This document shows, one piece after another, positions 1 through 10,922 of a stretch of 64,000 bases of DNA. The notes beneath the pieces are model-generated. The model ran no database searches. It saw nothing but the letters and a program-made list of their open reading frames with translations, and was not told the DNA's origin. Position numbers and translations under genes: made by a program. The stretch is taken from NCBI GenBank assembly GCA_018287875.1, contig JAGVVL010000029.1, positions 744,001 to 808,000 of the forward strand. Direction: 5' to 3'. How positions within the stretch are numbered: position 1 is the first letter of the stretch; each line of letters opens with the position of its first letter. This DNA comes from Nigrospora sphaerica (taxonomy: Eukaryota; Ascomycota; Sordariomycetes; Amphisphaeriales; Apiosporaceae).

Positions 1-62
1 TAGATTCTATCTCCAATCTATTATAGGATAAGGGTTTTCTCTATTATCTTCTATTTCTTTTT

Positions 63-1156
63 ATGAGTTTACGATGTGGTATTTTTGGATTGCCCAATGT
101 CGGTAAATCTACTTGTTTAAACGCACTTAGTCAGGTAGTTATTGCAGAAGCAAGCAATTATCCTTTTTGTACGATTAACCCCAATCACTCTATCGTTTCG
201 GTACCAGACCCTCGATTATCTGAATTGAGTCAAATTGTGAACGCTAAGCAAGTCATCCCAGCGACCGTAGAATTTGTAGATATTGCTGGATTGGTGAAAA
301 ATGCTTCTCAAGGGGAAGGATTAGGTAATCAATTTTTATCACATGTTCGCTCGGTAGATGCTTTGGTACATGTGGTTCGTTGTTTTGAAGATCCAGAGAT
401 CATACATGTAGCGAATGCGGTAGATCCTTTATCAGATATTGAAATTATTAATACAGAATTAATTTTAGCGGATTTAGCATGGCTTGAAAAAATTCGTCAT
501 AATATTCAAAAACGGTTAAAAACTGGTGAAAAAGCTGCGAAGGAAGAGCTCGAGATTTTACTAAAAGTAGAAAAAGTGCTCAACCAAGGTCAGTTACTTC
601 GCCAAGTGGAGTGGGATATAGCCTTGGTAACGCAATTAAAAAAATGGGAATTTTTAACCATTAAACCGCTATTATATCTTGCCAATACCTCAGAGAACGC
701 AACGCACGATAATGTGTTGGTAGCGCAAGTCAAAGCGCAAGCTCACCAAGAAAAGACAGAGGTTATTGTAAGTTGTATTAAGCTTGAATCCGATTTAATA
801 GGAGTATCGGATACAGAGAGAGCTGAACTACTTGATTTATTAGAAGGTGAAGCGATGGGGCTTGGAGAGTTAATTCGTAAAGCCTACCAACTGTTAGGAT
901 TGCAAACCTTTTTTACAGCAGGGGTGAAGGAAGTAAGAGCATGGACGATGCAAAAGGTGAAACTGCTTGGGATGCAGCAGGTTGTATTCATAGTGATTTT
1001 CAAAGAGGTTTTATTGTCGCAGAAGTAGTCAGTTATGAGGATTTTATTCACTATCAGGGCGTAAAAGGTGCGAAGCTTGCAGGAAAATGGAGAACAGAAA
1101 GAAAAAGTTATATAGTACAAGATGGAGATGTAATTCTTTTTCAGTTTAATGTATAA
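63..1156 (+). CDS. ychF: YchF (OLA1-type) ribosome-associated ATPase, frameshifted
   Basis: YchF is an Obg-like P-loop protein that binds ATP and the ribosome and is linked to stress responses. The start shows the G1 loop GLPNVGKST and a [20 protein letters not shown] stretch (G3 and following). The C-terminal TGS domain ends in [15 protein letters not shown], as usual for the family. Reading frame is lost near 952-957 (run caaaagg). One missing base there joins the two parts into about 364 residues, the normal family length. The break falls inside the conserved KEVRAWT segment, so a sequence error is likelier than decay. It is the first gene of the window and reads towards the lipoprotein gene 50 bp downstream. 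Confidence 0.93.
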
Positions 1157-1205
1157 GAGGCTGTAAAGGGATTAAAATAATTACAATGCGCACGGAGGAA
1201 AGCAC

Positions 1206-1729
1206 ATGTGGAGTCAGGATAGGATCATAAAAGGATTGATGGTGGTAGGCTGTGGTCTTAGTTTAGTCGGTGGTTGTTTTGGCGGAAAGTCTAAGCCAAA
1301 AGACCAAATACAAACCCAAATAGAAGAGCCAGCCTTTACTGCAGAGGAAAATTTAGCAGCTTTTGATGAAAATGCTGAAAAAATTACGCTTAAAGTACCC
1401 TTAAAAAAGAGATTTACTATTTTAATCTAAATAGTGATGTGCTAAATAATCAAGCAAAATCGGAGCTGCAACGGATTGCCCAGTATTTTAAGAAAAATCC
1501 AGAGTTAGTTATTCGCTTGGACGGTCATGCAGATATTCAAGGACCAAGTGCTTTTAATGAACAATTATCTGAACAGCGGGCAAATAGTGTTAAATACTAT
1601 CTTGAACAATATGGCATTGATCCTGCTCAAATAGAAGTTTATGGTCATAGTAATCGAGAGTTAGTAGATTTACGTCATACAGAGACTGCTCATGCTAAAA
1701 ATAGGCGAGTAGAGCTGAGTTATCATTAG
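1206..1729 (+). CDS. OmpA/Pal-like peptidoglycan-binding lipoprotein, frameshifted
   Basis: An N-terminal hydrophobic segment ends in a lipobox-like LVGGC (Cys24), predicting lipidation. The C-terminal half is an OmpA-type domain with LDGHADIQG, QRANSVKYYL and the final KNRRVEL motif that contacts diaminopimelate of peptidoglycan. A ggagga ribosome site precedes ATG 1206. The frame breaks in an A run at 1403-1408; one more A gives about 174 residues, the size of Pal. It may be the Pal of the Tol-Pal system, but tolB and ybgF are not next to it, so a different OmpA-family lipoprotein is possible. Confidence 0.8.
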
Positions 1730-1760
1730 ATTAATAAACCAGTATATACAATCGCTAGGG

Positions 1761-3587
1761 TTATTCGACAGTGACGGACTTAGCTAGATGTCTTGGTTGG
1801 TCGATGGGTAACCCTTTGCAATGAGCGATATGATAAGCTAGGTATTGAAGGGGTATGGTATAGAGAAAAGGATTGAAATACTCGCAAGGACTAGCAGGTA
1901 AACGAATAATCTGTATTTGTTTGCTTGCCTCAATTGCTAACTGATTACCCGCAAAAATAATTAATTGCCCGCCGCGAGTTATTATTTCGTGAATATTGGA
2001 CTGTAACTTCGCAAGTTGAATATCATCAGGCGCTAAGATAATGATAGGTAAGCTTGGGGTTAACAAAGCTAAAGTGCCATGTTTTAGTTCACCCGCTGCA
2101 CACGCTTCTACATGCATATACGTAATTTCTTTTAGTTTCAAAGCACCTTCTAAGGCAATAGGGTACTGTATGCCTCGAGCAATGAGTAAAGCATGTGGTT
2201 GATCTTTTAATTGTTGAGCGACTTCAATAATTTCATTTTCAAGGATTAACGTTTTTTGGATAAGAGAAGGAAGTATTGGAAGCTTGTTTATTAGGTCAGA
2301 GCAGGTAGTAAGAGAGTGTTTTGCATAATAAGCTAAAGCGATTGCTAGTAGCAGCAAAACATTGAGTTGAGCTAAAAAGCTTTTAGTGGCCGCTACTCCT
2401 ATTTCTATACCGGCTTGTATGGGTATCATCACGTCTGCTTCTTTAGCTAAAGAACTTTCTTCTACGTTACATACAGCAAAAATAGTTTGATACTGCTTGT
2501 GTCGCTTAGCTTCTCTAAGGACAGAGAGGACGTCAGCAGTTTCTCCGGATTGCGATAAGATGATAAGCACTGTATGTGGAGAGATAGGAGGTTGGCGATA
2601 TATAAATTCACTGGCTACTTCTACTATACAAGGAATATTTGCTAGTTGTTCAATCCAAAAACGACTTACTAATCCTGCATGATAACTTGAGCCACATGCG
2701 GTGATGTGAATATTTTCGATAGGAGATAATACATTTTTGATAGAATCAAAAGGTATATCACAATGCATCAGTTGAGAGCGGATCCCAGCTTCTAATACAG
2801 CAGGTTGTTCTTGAATTTCCTTTTGCATGTAATGCGTATAATGTTGTTTGTTAAAACTATACTGAGATATTGCCGCGTTATGAGTAGGGCGTTGCCTTTC
2901 TTGGCCGTCATGGTCATAAATCGTAATGTGCTTTTGACCAACCAATGCCACATCTCCTTCTTCTAAGTAAATAAAACGTTGAGTAAAAGGAAGTAAGGCT
3001 AATTGATCAGATGCTAAAAAATTCTGATTCTCTCCTAACCCAATGAGTAACGGGCTTTGTCTTCGGGCAGCAATCAACTGATCTGGTAAGGCTCGAATAA
3101 GTGCAAGTAAAGCAAATGTGCCTTTCAGTGGTTCTATGGTTTGGTGAACGGCTTTTAATAGGTTCGGTTCAGTTTGTAATGCTTGGCGTAACAACCAAGG
3201 TAGTATTTCAGTATCGGTTTCTGAATAAAACGGGATGCCTTGCTGAAGTAATGCTGCTTTAAGTGGTAGATAGTTTTCTATAATTCCATTATGTACGATC
3301 GCAATTTCGTCATGTGCGCAATGAGGGTGGGCATTGGATTCGCTCGGCTTGCCATGGGTTGCCCAACGGTTATGGGCAATGCCAATGCTACCCTGTAAAG
3401 TATTCGTATCTAATGTTTGAATAAGATTATTTACTTTGCCTACGCTTCGATGATAAACCAACTGTCCAGTAGAAGTAATCGTTGCTATTCCACTAGAATC
3501 GTATCCTCTATATTCAAGTCGTTGTAATCCACTGATTAATTCATCTACTATATTATGAGAGGCAATTGTACCTATAATTCCACACAT
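1761..3587 (-). CDS. glmS: Glucosamine-fructose-6-phosphate aminotransferase (isomerizing)
   Basis: GlmS makes glucosamine-6-phosphate from fructose-6-phosphate and glutamine, the entry step to UDP-GlcNAc for peptidoglycan and LPS. The protein has 608 residues and starts MCGIIGTI, whose Cys2 is the nucleophile of the N-terminal glutaminase domain. Two SIS sugar-binding domains follow, with ITACGSSYHAG and ILSQSGETAD. The C-terminus DQPRHLAKSVTVE is the conserved GlmS tail. It is uninterrupted, unlike most genes here, and transcribed convergently with the lipoprotein gene. No glmS ribozyme is expected in a gammaproteobacterium and none was seen. Confidence 0.97.
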   Translation of the reverse strand: MCGIIGTIASHNIVDELISGLQRLEYRGYDSSGIATITSTGQLVYHRSVGKVNNLIQTLDTNTLQGSIGIAHNRWATHGKPSESNAHPHCAHDEIAIVHNGIIENYLPLKAALLQQGIPFYSETDTEILPWLLRQALQTEPNLLKAVHQTIEPLKGTFALLALIRALPDQLIAARRQSPLLIGLGENQNFLASDQLALLPFTQRFIYLEEGDVALVGQKHITIYDHDGQERQRPTHNAAISQYSFNKQHYTHYMQKEIQEQPAVLEAGIRSQLMHCDIPFDSIKNVLSPIENIHITACGSSYHAGLVSRFWIEQLANIPCIVEVASEFIYRQPPISPHTVLIILSQSGETADVLSVLREAKRHKQYQTIFAVCNVEESSLAKEADVMIPIQAGIEIGVAATKSFLAQLNVLLLLAIALAYYAKHSLTTCSDLINKLPILPSLIQKTLILENEIIEVAQQLKDQPHALLIARGIQYPIALEGALKLKEITYMHVEACAAGELKHGTLALLTPSLPIIILAPDDIQLAKLQSNIHEIITRGGQLIIFAGNQLAIEASKQIQIIRLPASPCEYFNPFLYTIPLQYLAYHIAHCKGLPIDQPRHLAKSVTVE

Positions 3588-3627
3588 CGACTATCCTTAT
3601 GATGTTTACCTTTAATAAAAAAACTGG

Positions 3628-4352
3628 TTGAGCCATCAGATTAGAGCGATCTATAGACAGCATTTCCCTAATATATTCGCTAACCTTTGTTTGTTATGTC
3701 AAATTCCCACCCATACTGCATTAAATATTTGTAAAGCCTGTGAGGCAGAACTGCCGTATATACATACACCTTGTATGCAGTGTGGCTTGCCTTTACTTGA
3801 GAGACAAGTTAACTATTGCGCTCGGTGTGAGAGCAGTGCTTATCGAGATCCAAAATATCGCATCTTTTCTCCTTTGCTTTACCAATTTCCTATCAACCAA
3901 TTGATTACTGATTTGAAATTTAAACGACGTCTTTCTACTACTACTGCATTAAGTCATTTAATGCTTAAAAAATGCAGTCTGTTTATGAAGATAGAGAATT
4001 ACCGCATGTCATTATCCCAATCCCCTTGCATATTGTAAGGCTTCGACAACGAGGATTTAATCAAGCGCTTGAGTTGGCTAAACCAATTAGTCAAACACTA
4101 TCTGTCTTACTAGATTATACATCCTGTATACGAATTCAGAATACTCAACCTCAAGTTAAGTTATCGGTGGAAGATCGTGCAATGAATGTACGCCATGCCT
4201 TTGTTGTTTTACAGTCCTTTCATAATCGTCGAGTTTGTTTGATTGACGATGTGGTAACCACTGGTAATACCACAATGGCTTTAAGCCACGCTTTGTTTAA
4301 AGCAGGGGCCAAAGCCATTGATGTGTGGTGTTGTGCTCGAGCAATGCTATAA
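3628..4352 (+). CDS. comF: ComF family competence / phosphoribosyltransferase-like protein, frameshifted
   Basis: The N-terminal part carries paired Cys motifs (CLLC, CKAC, CMQC, CARC), a likely zinc ribbon. The C-terminal part is a type I PRTase fold with the PRPP loop VCLIDDVVTTGNTT. ComF assists uptake of transforming DNA and occurs with ComEC, also present here at 35.6 kb. A TTG start at 3628 lies just upstream of the divergent glmS start. The frame breaks in an A run at 3967-3972; one added A gives about 241 residues, the usual size. Confidence 0.88.
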
Positions 4353-4393
4353 GCACATCTTTTTTAGTAGATTAAGTAATAATCCAAAGTGGC

Positions 4394-4774
4394 TTACCAA
4401 CTACTACCTCTGCCGCCTCTATCGCCTCTATCGCCTCTATTTCCTCTGAAACCGCCTCTGTCAGATTTTTGGCCTTTATTATCGGCACCAACGACTTTAA
4501 GCTGACGACCGTCATAATGTAAGTCATTGAATTTTTTAATGGCTTCCTGCGCTTCAGCTTCAGTGCTCATTGTTACAAATCCAAAACCTCGGCTTCTTCC
4601 GCTGTCTCTGTCGGTTACTACGATAGCCTCTTTTACGGGACCCTCCCCAAAGCCTTCTATGCCAGATGCTGGATGCCCGTTTACAAATAATTGTCTTAAC
4701 CCCTTATCGTTAACGCTCCATGGCAGACCGCCTATAAATAATTTGCTATTTCCTGATACATTCCTGTTTTCCAC
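4394..4774 (-). CDS. RRM-type RNA-binding protein with Gly/Arg/Asp-rich tail
   Basis: One RNA-recognition motif fills residues about 10-95, with RNP2 LFIGGL and RNP1 RSRGFGFV. A short tail built of RGD/RGG units follows. Such proteins are small RNA chaperones, often cold-induced, and are known in scattered proteobacteria. A gggaga ribosome site precedes the ATG at 4774. The tail is encoded by tandem near-identical 9-base units (about 4412-4440), so its length may vary among strains. It stands alone between comF (convergent) and the phosphopantetheinyl transferase (divergent). Confidence 0.88.
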   Translation of the reverse strand: MENRNVSGNSKLFIGGLPWSVNDKGLRQLFVNGHPASGIEGFGEGPVKEAIVVTDRDSGRSRGFGFVTMSTEAEAQEAIKKFNDLHYDGRQLKVVGADNKGQKSDRGGFRGNRGDRGDRGGRGSSW

Positions 4775-5011
4775 GCAATATCTCCCAATTAACTGAAGCG
4801 TTTTCCGAAATTAAATATCCTTTTTATCTTTCAAAATTCGCTAAACTTTATAAATAAATGTAGTTTAACATGGAAATTATAAAGAAAATAGCTTTAAATA
4901 TTTTTTTATTTTGCTTATTTTATTGCTATTGCATATGAGGCAATCACTCACTCAAACCCTATCAGTTTTTAGTGTAAAGTGGTCTGACTATTTAAAGCAC
5001 CGCATTTTTTT

Positions 5012-5643
5012 ATGGCATTTACTATCAGTATCAGAACAAAAAAAGCAAATAGTCTGATATCACTAAATGACAAATATCAATATATTGTAGTAAGGGGATT
5101 ACTACGAGTATTAATAGGGCAATTAATTAATCAGGATCCAGCTCAAGTGATCTTTACCTATCATCCAAGCGGCAAACCTCAGCTTCTAAAAGGTGGATGG
5201 CACTTTAATCTATCCCATTCAAGCTATCGAGTTGTTTATGTTTTTTCTAGGGAAGCACCTGTAGGAGTTGATATTGAATATTATGATCGAAAGATTGACT
5301 ACGAAAAAGTAGCAAAACGCTTTTTTCAACAAGAGAAAATAAACTATTACAAACGCTCTCTAAAGAAGATAAAAAATTTGCTTTTTTTCAAGGTTGGGTC
5401 CAAAAAGAAGTAGTCATTAAAACCGTTTCAATTCCTTCTTTCATTCCTTTTTCTAAAATTGAAGTGCAATTATTACCTAAACAATTCGGTTGCCTTAATC
5501 TAAATGACTTAATAGAGGATAACGCTCAAGCACTTTCAATCGTTTCGCTCTCCCTGCCTTCTAAATTTCTTGGTGTAGTCGCCACGCCTATATTGGCACC
5601 TTCTATTGTCATTCAACAACATAATACGGTGACATTGCCATAA
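5012..5643 (+). CDS. 4'-phosphopantetheinyl transferase (Sfp/AcpT type), frameshifted
   Basis: These enzymes move phosphopantetheine from CoA to a serine of a carrier protein. The first part shows FNLSHSSYRVVYVF and the Mg-binding PVGVDIEYYD. After a break in a short A run at 5336-5339 the other frame continues with FFQGWVQKEVVIK, the W..KE signature of the Sfp family. Together they give about 210 residues, typical of Sfp-type enzymes. No biosynthetic cluster lies next to it. The partner could be an ordinary acyl carrier protein, in the AcpT manner; I cannot tell from context. Confidence 0.82.
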
Positions 5644-5878
5644 TATCACTGTCTATTGTATGGAGAGATAAGCGTGTCAAATACATAGAATCTTTTTTTG
5701 TCATCTTTTTATCGAAAAATAATATTTTAAATTTTATTAAAATTTTTATATGATATAGCCAGCATATGCTTCTTCAAATAAATAGCGCAATGACATACTT
5801 CTATATCGAGGAATAATAGCGTATTTAACTTGCTTTTCTAAATACTATGAAACCTTCTAATTTATTACCCCTAAACCG

Positions 5879-6367
5879 GTGAGTGCTTCAGCCATTGAAG
5901 AGTATTTGTATAAAGTATTTCCAGAAGATTTAAATGCAGCGAATACTTTATTTGGCGGTAAAATCATGTCGATTTTAGATGTGGTGGCTTCAATGGTGGC
6001 CGAACGTCATACGCATGAAGCATGTGTTACCGCAGCAGTCGATTCTATTCATTTTTTACATCCTGCTAAACAAGGAGATATATTGCTGTGTCAGGCTTCG
6101 GTCAATCGGGCATGGCGCACTTCAATGGAGATAGGAGTACGGGTTTTAGCACAGAACTATAAATTGGGATATAGTCATCATGTGGTTTCTGCATACTTTA
6201 CTTTTGTGGCAGTGGATGATGCTCGTCAACCTACTCCCGTCCCGTTAGTTATCCCTGAAACCGCTTTGCAGCGACTAAGATATGAGGAAGCCCAACATCG
6301 ACGATTACATCGCCAACAAATCGTCGCTAGAAAAATGTCTGAAGATAGAGAAGTAATTAGCCACTAA
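5879..6367 (+). CDS. Acyl-CoA thioesterase, YciA-like hotdog protein
   Basis: The hotdog fold is seen from NAANTLFGGKIMSILD (catalytic Asp region, with the GG motif) and from VTAAVDSIHFLHPAKQGD. The enzyme hydrolyses acyl-CoA in the cytosol. The open frame starts at GTG 5879. An ATG at 5847 would come into frame if one C were added to the cccc run near 5868, giving an extended N-terminus, so the true start is uncertain. It is followed after 14 bp by gloB on the same strand. Confidence 0.85.
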   Translation: MSASAIEEYLYKVFPEDLNAANTLFGGKIMSILDVVASMVAERHTHEACVTAAVDSIHFLHPAKQGDILLCQASVNRAWRTSMEIGVRVLAQNYKLGYSHHVVSAYFTFVAVDDARQPTPVPLVIPETALQRLRYEEAQHRRLHRQQIVARKMSEDREVISH

Positions 6368-6381
6368 TATAAAAGCGTACC

Positions 6382-7200
6382 ATGCTAGTAAAGTTTATTC
6401 CTCTCCGATCAAGAGAAGATAATTATATTTGGTTAATGCACCATATTGGTCTTAACCAATGTATAGTGATTGATCCAGGAGAGGCCGAACCTGTATTAGC
6501 CTATCTAAAGCAACACCGCGCAGACTTATTGTCTGTTTTAATTACGCATCACCATGGTGATCATATAGATGGCGTGTTACCCTTAAAACAATACTTTCCA
6601 TCCCTTATAGTTTATGGACCCCGCGTAAAAAGCCTTCATCAGATTATTACGGTAGTCGATGAGACATGTGAATTGTCTTTATTTAATGGTAGCTATATCA
6701 GTAAAGTATATGCAGTTCCCGGTCATACTCTCGATCATCTTGCTTTTTATATGTATGATCCTCTAGGTAATGATAAAACTTTGTGTAGTGGAGATACTTT
6801 ATTTAGTGGAGGATGCGGTCGTGTATTTGAAGGAACATTTGAGCAGTTATATCAATCCTTGCTAGCTTTAAAACAACTCCCGGGTGAAACTAAGCTGTAC
6901 TGTGGGCATGAATACACACTTTCAAACCTTGAATTTGCCTATTGGTTAGAACCCGATAATCTTTTGATTCAAAATAAATTAAAAGAGGCTAAATTAGCAC
7001 AAAACACGGGACAGAGTACTTTACCCAGCCTATTACATATAGAAAGTAAAATAAACCCTTTTTTACGTTGTGAAAATGCAACCTTTATCGAGGGGATGGC
7101 AAAACGTTTTAGTTTTACTCGTCCTGTACACTCATTAGCATTGTTCACATATTTGCGTACCTTAAAAGATAAATGGAAGCATGATGTTTTCTCTCATTAA
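6382..7200 (+). CDS. gloB: Hydroxyacylglutathione hydrolase (glyoxalase II)
   Basis: GloB hydrolyses S-lactoylglutathione to lactate and glutathione, finishing methylglyoxal detoxification. The metallo-beta-lactamase core is clear: THHHGDH binds the two metals, then PGHTLDHLAFY, a CSGDTLFSGGCGR loop and YCGHEYT. Its 272 residues are slightly longer than the usual 250-260. It sits in the same direction as the thioesterase upstream and icmT 104 bp downstream. Confidence 0.95.
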   Translation: MLVKFIPLRSREDNYIWLMHHIGLNQCIVIDPGEAEPVLAYLKQHRADLLSVLITHHHGDHIDGVLPLKQYFPSLIVYGPRVKSLHQIITVVDETCELSLFNGSYISKVYAVPGHTLDHLAFYMYDPLGNDKTLCSGDTLFSGGCGRVFEGTFEQLYQSLLALKQLPGETKLYCGHEYTLSNLEFAYWLEPDNLLIQNKLKEAKLAQNTGQSTLPSLLHIESKINPFLRCENATFIEGMAKRFSFTRPVHSLALFTYLRTLKDKWKHDVFSH

Positions 7201-7304
7201 TGTATTGCCTATGACTCAAGCGAACCATATGATATGGCTTTTGTAGTAGTGTATAAACTGTAAAATCACTTTATAATAATAAAGACTAGAGAAGAGAGTG
7301 TAAT

Positions 7305-7568
7305 ATGCAATTAAATAAGTATCATGCCCATTGGCGAGATTCAGCGCGTAAACCTCGCCTTTTTATAGTGGATGCTCGACTTTCTTTATTATTCTTGGTT
7401 TTTTTAATTCATATACGCTTATGGACCTTCTGTCTGCTTATTACAGCAACTGTTTTTTTCAGTATGCTTGAATATTATGGGATGAGTATAGAAGTTTTTA
7501 TGCGGTGCGTAAGAAATCAACTCGCCGGTTCCCGTAAGCATTCAATTCCTTGGTGGTTACAGTCATGA
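7305..7568 (+). CDS. icmT: IcmT, Dot/Icm type IVB secretion component
   Basis: This 87-residue protein matches IcmT in size and pattern: an N-terminal HWRDSARKPRLFIVDAR, one hydrophobic segment beginning LSLLFLVFLIHIRLWTF, and a C-terminal LAGSRK...PWW. IcmT is a small inner-membrane protein needed for Dot/Icm function in Legionella and Coxiella. A purine-rich ribosome site and a TATAAT at 7272-7277 lie upstream. Its TGA overlaps the ATG of icmS as ATGA, so the two are probably translationally coupled. The frame is intact. Recognition is from remembered family features, not a search. Confidence 0.9.
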   Translation: MQLNKYHAHWRDSARKPRLFIVDARLSLLFLVFLIHIRLWTFCLLITATVFFSMLEYYGMSIEVFMRCVRNQLAGSRKHSIPWWLQS

Positions 7569-7906
7569 TAGAGTTACATGAAGGGCTAATCCGTATTGCA
7601 AAACATTTAAATATTCATTTTACGCTAAATGAAAAACCTATCAGTTATGAAGAGGTGTTTTCAGATATAGGATTATTACCTGCGCTAGCTAAACGAGCAG
7701 ATCAGTTATGTTCTCTTTGTTTAGGATATGGATTAGGGGTGACGTTTGTAGAAACAGAAGACGCACACCTTGGTGTGAAAAGCACCTTTGATAGTGATAC
7801 GCCTTCTGTATTACGCTATTTGTGTATAGTGGATGTGTTATATGAGTTCATACGCAATGCCCCTTCTTCAAATGAGGTGGCATTAGACGATTTAATCTAT
7901 GATTAA
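7565..7906 (+). CDS. icmS: IcmS, Dot/Icm effector chaperone subunit
   Basis: The 113-residue acidic protein contains FSDIGLLPALAKRADQLCS, close to the core of IcmS, and ends in LDDLIYD. IcmS pairs with IcmW to form a cytosolic adaptor that helps present effectors to the DotL coupling complex. I choose ATG 7565, which overlaps the icmT stop; an open frame extends a few codons further up but inside icmT. It is the last gene of this unit: nrdA follows convergently, and no icmR/Q/P homologue comes next. Confidence 0.92.
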   Translation: MIELHEGLIRIAKHLNIHFTLNEKPISYEEVFSDIGLLPALAKRADQLCSLCLGYGLGVTFVETEDAHLGVKSTFDSDTPSVLRYLCIVDVLYEFIRNAPSSNEVALDDLIYD

Positions 7907-7974
7907 ACGACATTAGTAAGACGGATCACCTAAAAGCATTTAATCCATCATGTCATGGAATAAATTCCACGACA

Positions 7975-10805
7975 TTACTGACATGCTTCACAACTTTCAT
8001 CATCAATACGACAACTTTGAGTGGAGGCTTGTGAAACGCTCGCGATCGAAGCTTGCAAAGTCTCTAAAGAAACTGCATTGAGCACCCCTCGGGTAGTCGT
8101 TGCTTTTTCAAGATGACTTTTTCCTTGGGTTCTTAAATAATAAGTGGTTTTCAAGCCTTTTAGCCAAGCGTATTTGTATATCTTATCTAATTTTTTGCCG
8201 GAAGGTTCTGACATGAATAGGTTAAGCGATTGACTTTGGTCTAGCCATATTTGACGTTTGGACGCGGCATCAATTAGTTGCGTAGGATTCACTTCAAAAG
8301 CTGTGGCATATAGCTGTTTAAGTGATGCAGGAATGCGTTCGATCGCTTGGATGCTACCATCATAATACTTTAAATCTTGTACCATGATATTATCCCATAT
8401 TCCAAGTTCTTTTAAATCTTTTACTAAATAAGGGTTAATCACAACAAATTCCCCAGACATATTGGATTTAACAAATAGATTTTGATAAATAGGCTCAATA
8501 GAAGGGGTTACATTACAAATATTAGAAATTGTGGCGGTCGGCGCAATCGCTAAACAATTTGAATTTCTCATGCCTTGTTGTTTTACCTGGTTTCGAAGCC
8601 TCTCCCAATCTAATCGAGGCGTTGCCTCTTGCTGTAAATGCGTAGCTCGTGCTTTTCTCAAGCATTCAACTGAATCAATGGGTAAAATACCTTGACTCCA
8701 TAAAGATCCTTCAAAACTTTGGTAGGATCCACGTTCTACAGCAAGGTTGGATGATGCTTCAATTGCATAATAGCTGATGATTTCCATGCTTTCATCCGCT
8801 AATTCTACCATTTTTGGATGATCAAAAGGTATTTTTTCTTAAACAGTACATCTTGAAAACCCATGACCCCTAACCCAACCGGTCTGTGTTTGGTGTTTGC
8901 GTTTTCTGCTTGAGGAACGGTGTAATAGTTGATATCAATGACATTATCTAACATACGCATCGCCGTAGTGACGGTGCGTTTTAGTTTGTCTGTATCCCAC
9001 AAGTTTTCTGATGTCAGATGTTGGGCTAGATTAATACTACCCAGATTACAGACTGCAATTTCTTCTTTTGAAGTATTTAATGTAATTTCTGTACATAGAT
9101 TAGAACTATGTACTACTCCTTGATGTTGTTGAGGGGACCGTAGGTTACAAGGATCTTTAAAAGTGATCCAAGGATGGCCCGTTTCAAATAACAAGCTTAG
9201 CATCTTACGCCATAACTCTACTGCGGGTAATTGTTTATAATGGGTAAGCTCACCATTTTCTGCTTTTTCTTCATAGGCGATATAATGTTGTTCAAATTCT
9301 GTACCATATACCTCATGTAGATCAGGCGTATCATCTGGAGAAAATAGCGTCCATTTTTCATTGTTATGCACCCGTTGCATAAAAAGGTCTGGAATCCAAT
9401 GGGCTGTGTTCATATCATGCGTACGACGTCGATCATCCCCTGTGTTTTTCCGTAATTCTAAAAACTCTTCAATATCTAAATGCCAAGTTTCTAGATACGC
9501 ACAAACTGCACCTTTCCTTTTCCCACCTTGGTTGACGGCAACTGCTGAAGCATTGGCTACATTCATAAAAGGAACTACGCCTTGTGATACGCCATTTGTC
9601 CCTTTAATAGGTGCGCCCATTGCGCGCACTGGTGTCCAATCGTTACCTAGTCCACCTGCAAATTTGGATAGCAACGCATTATCTTTGATCGCGCTATAAA
9701 TACTATCTAAATCATCAGGAATGGTCGTTAAGAAACAACTGGATAACTGGGGTCGTAGTGTCCCTGCATTAAATAAAGTAGGGGTAGAAACCATATAATC
9801 AAAACTGGATAATACCTCATAAAATTCAATCGCTTTTTCCGTTTTCTGCTTTTCTTTCAGTGCTAAGCCCATCGCAATACGCATAAAAAATGCTTGCGGT
9901 AATTCAATGGGCACTTTTTGATGATGAATCAAATAACGATCATATAAAGTTCGTAAGCTTAAATAACGAAATTGACGATCCCGCTCTATCTTAAGGTGTT
10001 GACCTAAGGCCTTTAAATCAAAGGATTGAAGTTCTGGATTGAGTAACTGCAGTTCAATCCCTTTTTCTATGTAAGCTGTAAAGTAAGTACTATATTCATC
10101 GGTTTGGGTAACAAGGTTGCAGTTTAAGAACTGAGACGCCTCTAAATATAGTTTATCTAATAGGAATCGAGCCGTTAAGATACTATAGTCTGGATCTCGT
10201 TCCGCTAAATGACTGGTACCTATTATTAAGGCTTGAGGAATTTCATGTTCTGGTATGTTGTCGTATAAATTTTGCCAAGTTTGCTCAAAAACAAGGCTTG
10301 GATGCGTGCCGGGTAAATCCTTACAATGAGATTCAATGGTTGCTTTGAGTGCTTTTCCTGCTAAGAGCGTGGATGTGCCATCTGCTCGTTTTATACGGAT
10401 ACTGAGATCTTGAGTATTAGACCCCTCATGATTTTTGGCTTGTTCCCGTAATTTTCGACGTTCGTCTCGGTATAGAATATATTGCTTAGCGACTATAGTT
10501 TCCCCACTCGCCATTAGGTATTTTTCTACCGTATCTTGTATGGTTTCAATAGAAATGGTGCCACCATAAGGGAATTGCTGCTGCAACTCATTAGTAATTG
10601 CCTGGCTTAGTGCTTCAGATTGTTCAATACTGCGCTCTAATAGTTCAGTGCGTGCTTTAGGGGTTTGAGCTAAACCTTCTGCCTCAATGGCTGCTGTAAA
10701 TGCTTTATTAATAGCAATGCGAATGCGACTTCTCTCATAGCTAACGCGCTCTCCATTTCGTTTGGAGACTTGTAGATTGATGCTATCGAATGGAATGGTG
10801 CTCAT
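7975..10805 (-). CDS. nrdA: Ribonucleoside-diphosphate reductase alpha subunit, class Ia, frameshifted
   Basis: NrdA reduces NDPs to dNDPs. It has two N-terminal ATP-cone regions (VSKRNGERVSYERSR, then IRIKRADGTSTLLAGKAL). The catalytic barrel shows SSCFLTT and NLCTEITLN...CNLGSINL, which carry the redox and thiyl cysteines. The flexible tail ends CEACQ, the shuttle cysteine pair. The start is taken at 10805 (MSTIPFD); upstream codons are hydrophobic and unlike the family. A T run at 8832-8837 lacks one base; restored, the protein is about 943 residues. The partner nrdB is not in the window. Confidence 0.95.
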
Positions 10806-10922
10806 AAAAAGTATCTTGGATTTAAAAAAGAAACTGCAGTAGAAGAATACACTCAATAAAAAGAAATGATATCGAATAAGGAGATCATTATATTGAAGGA
10901 TTTGAGATACACAAGTATAGAA

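Noticed and set aside
9361..9699. 112-codon open frame antisense to nrdA
   Set aside because: It lies wholly inside conserved nrdA coding sequence and has no plausible start signal.
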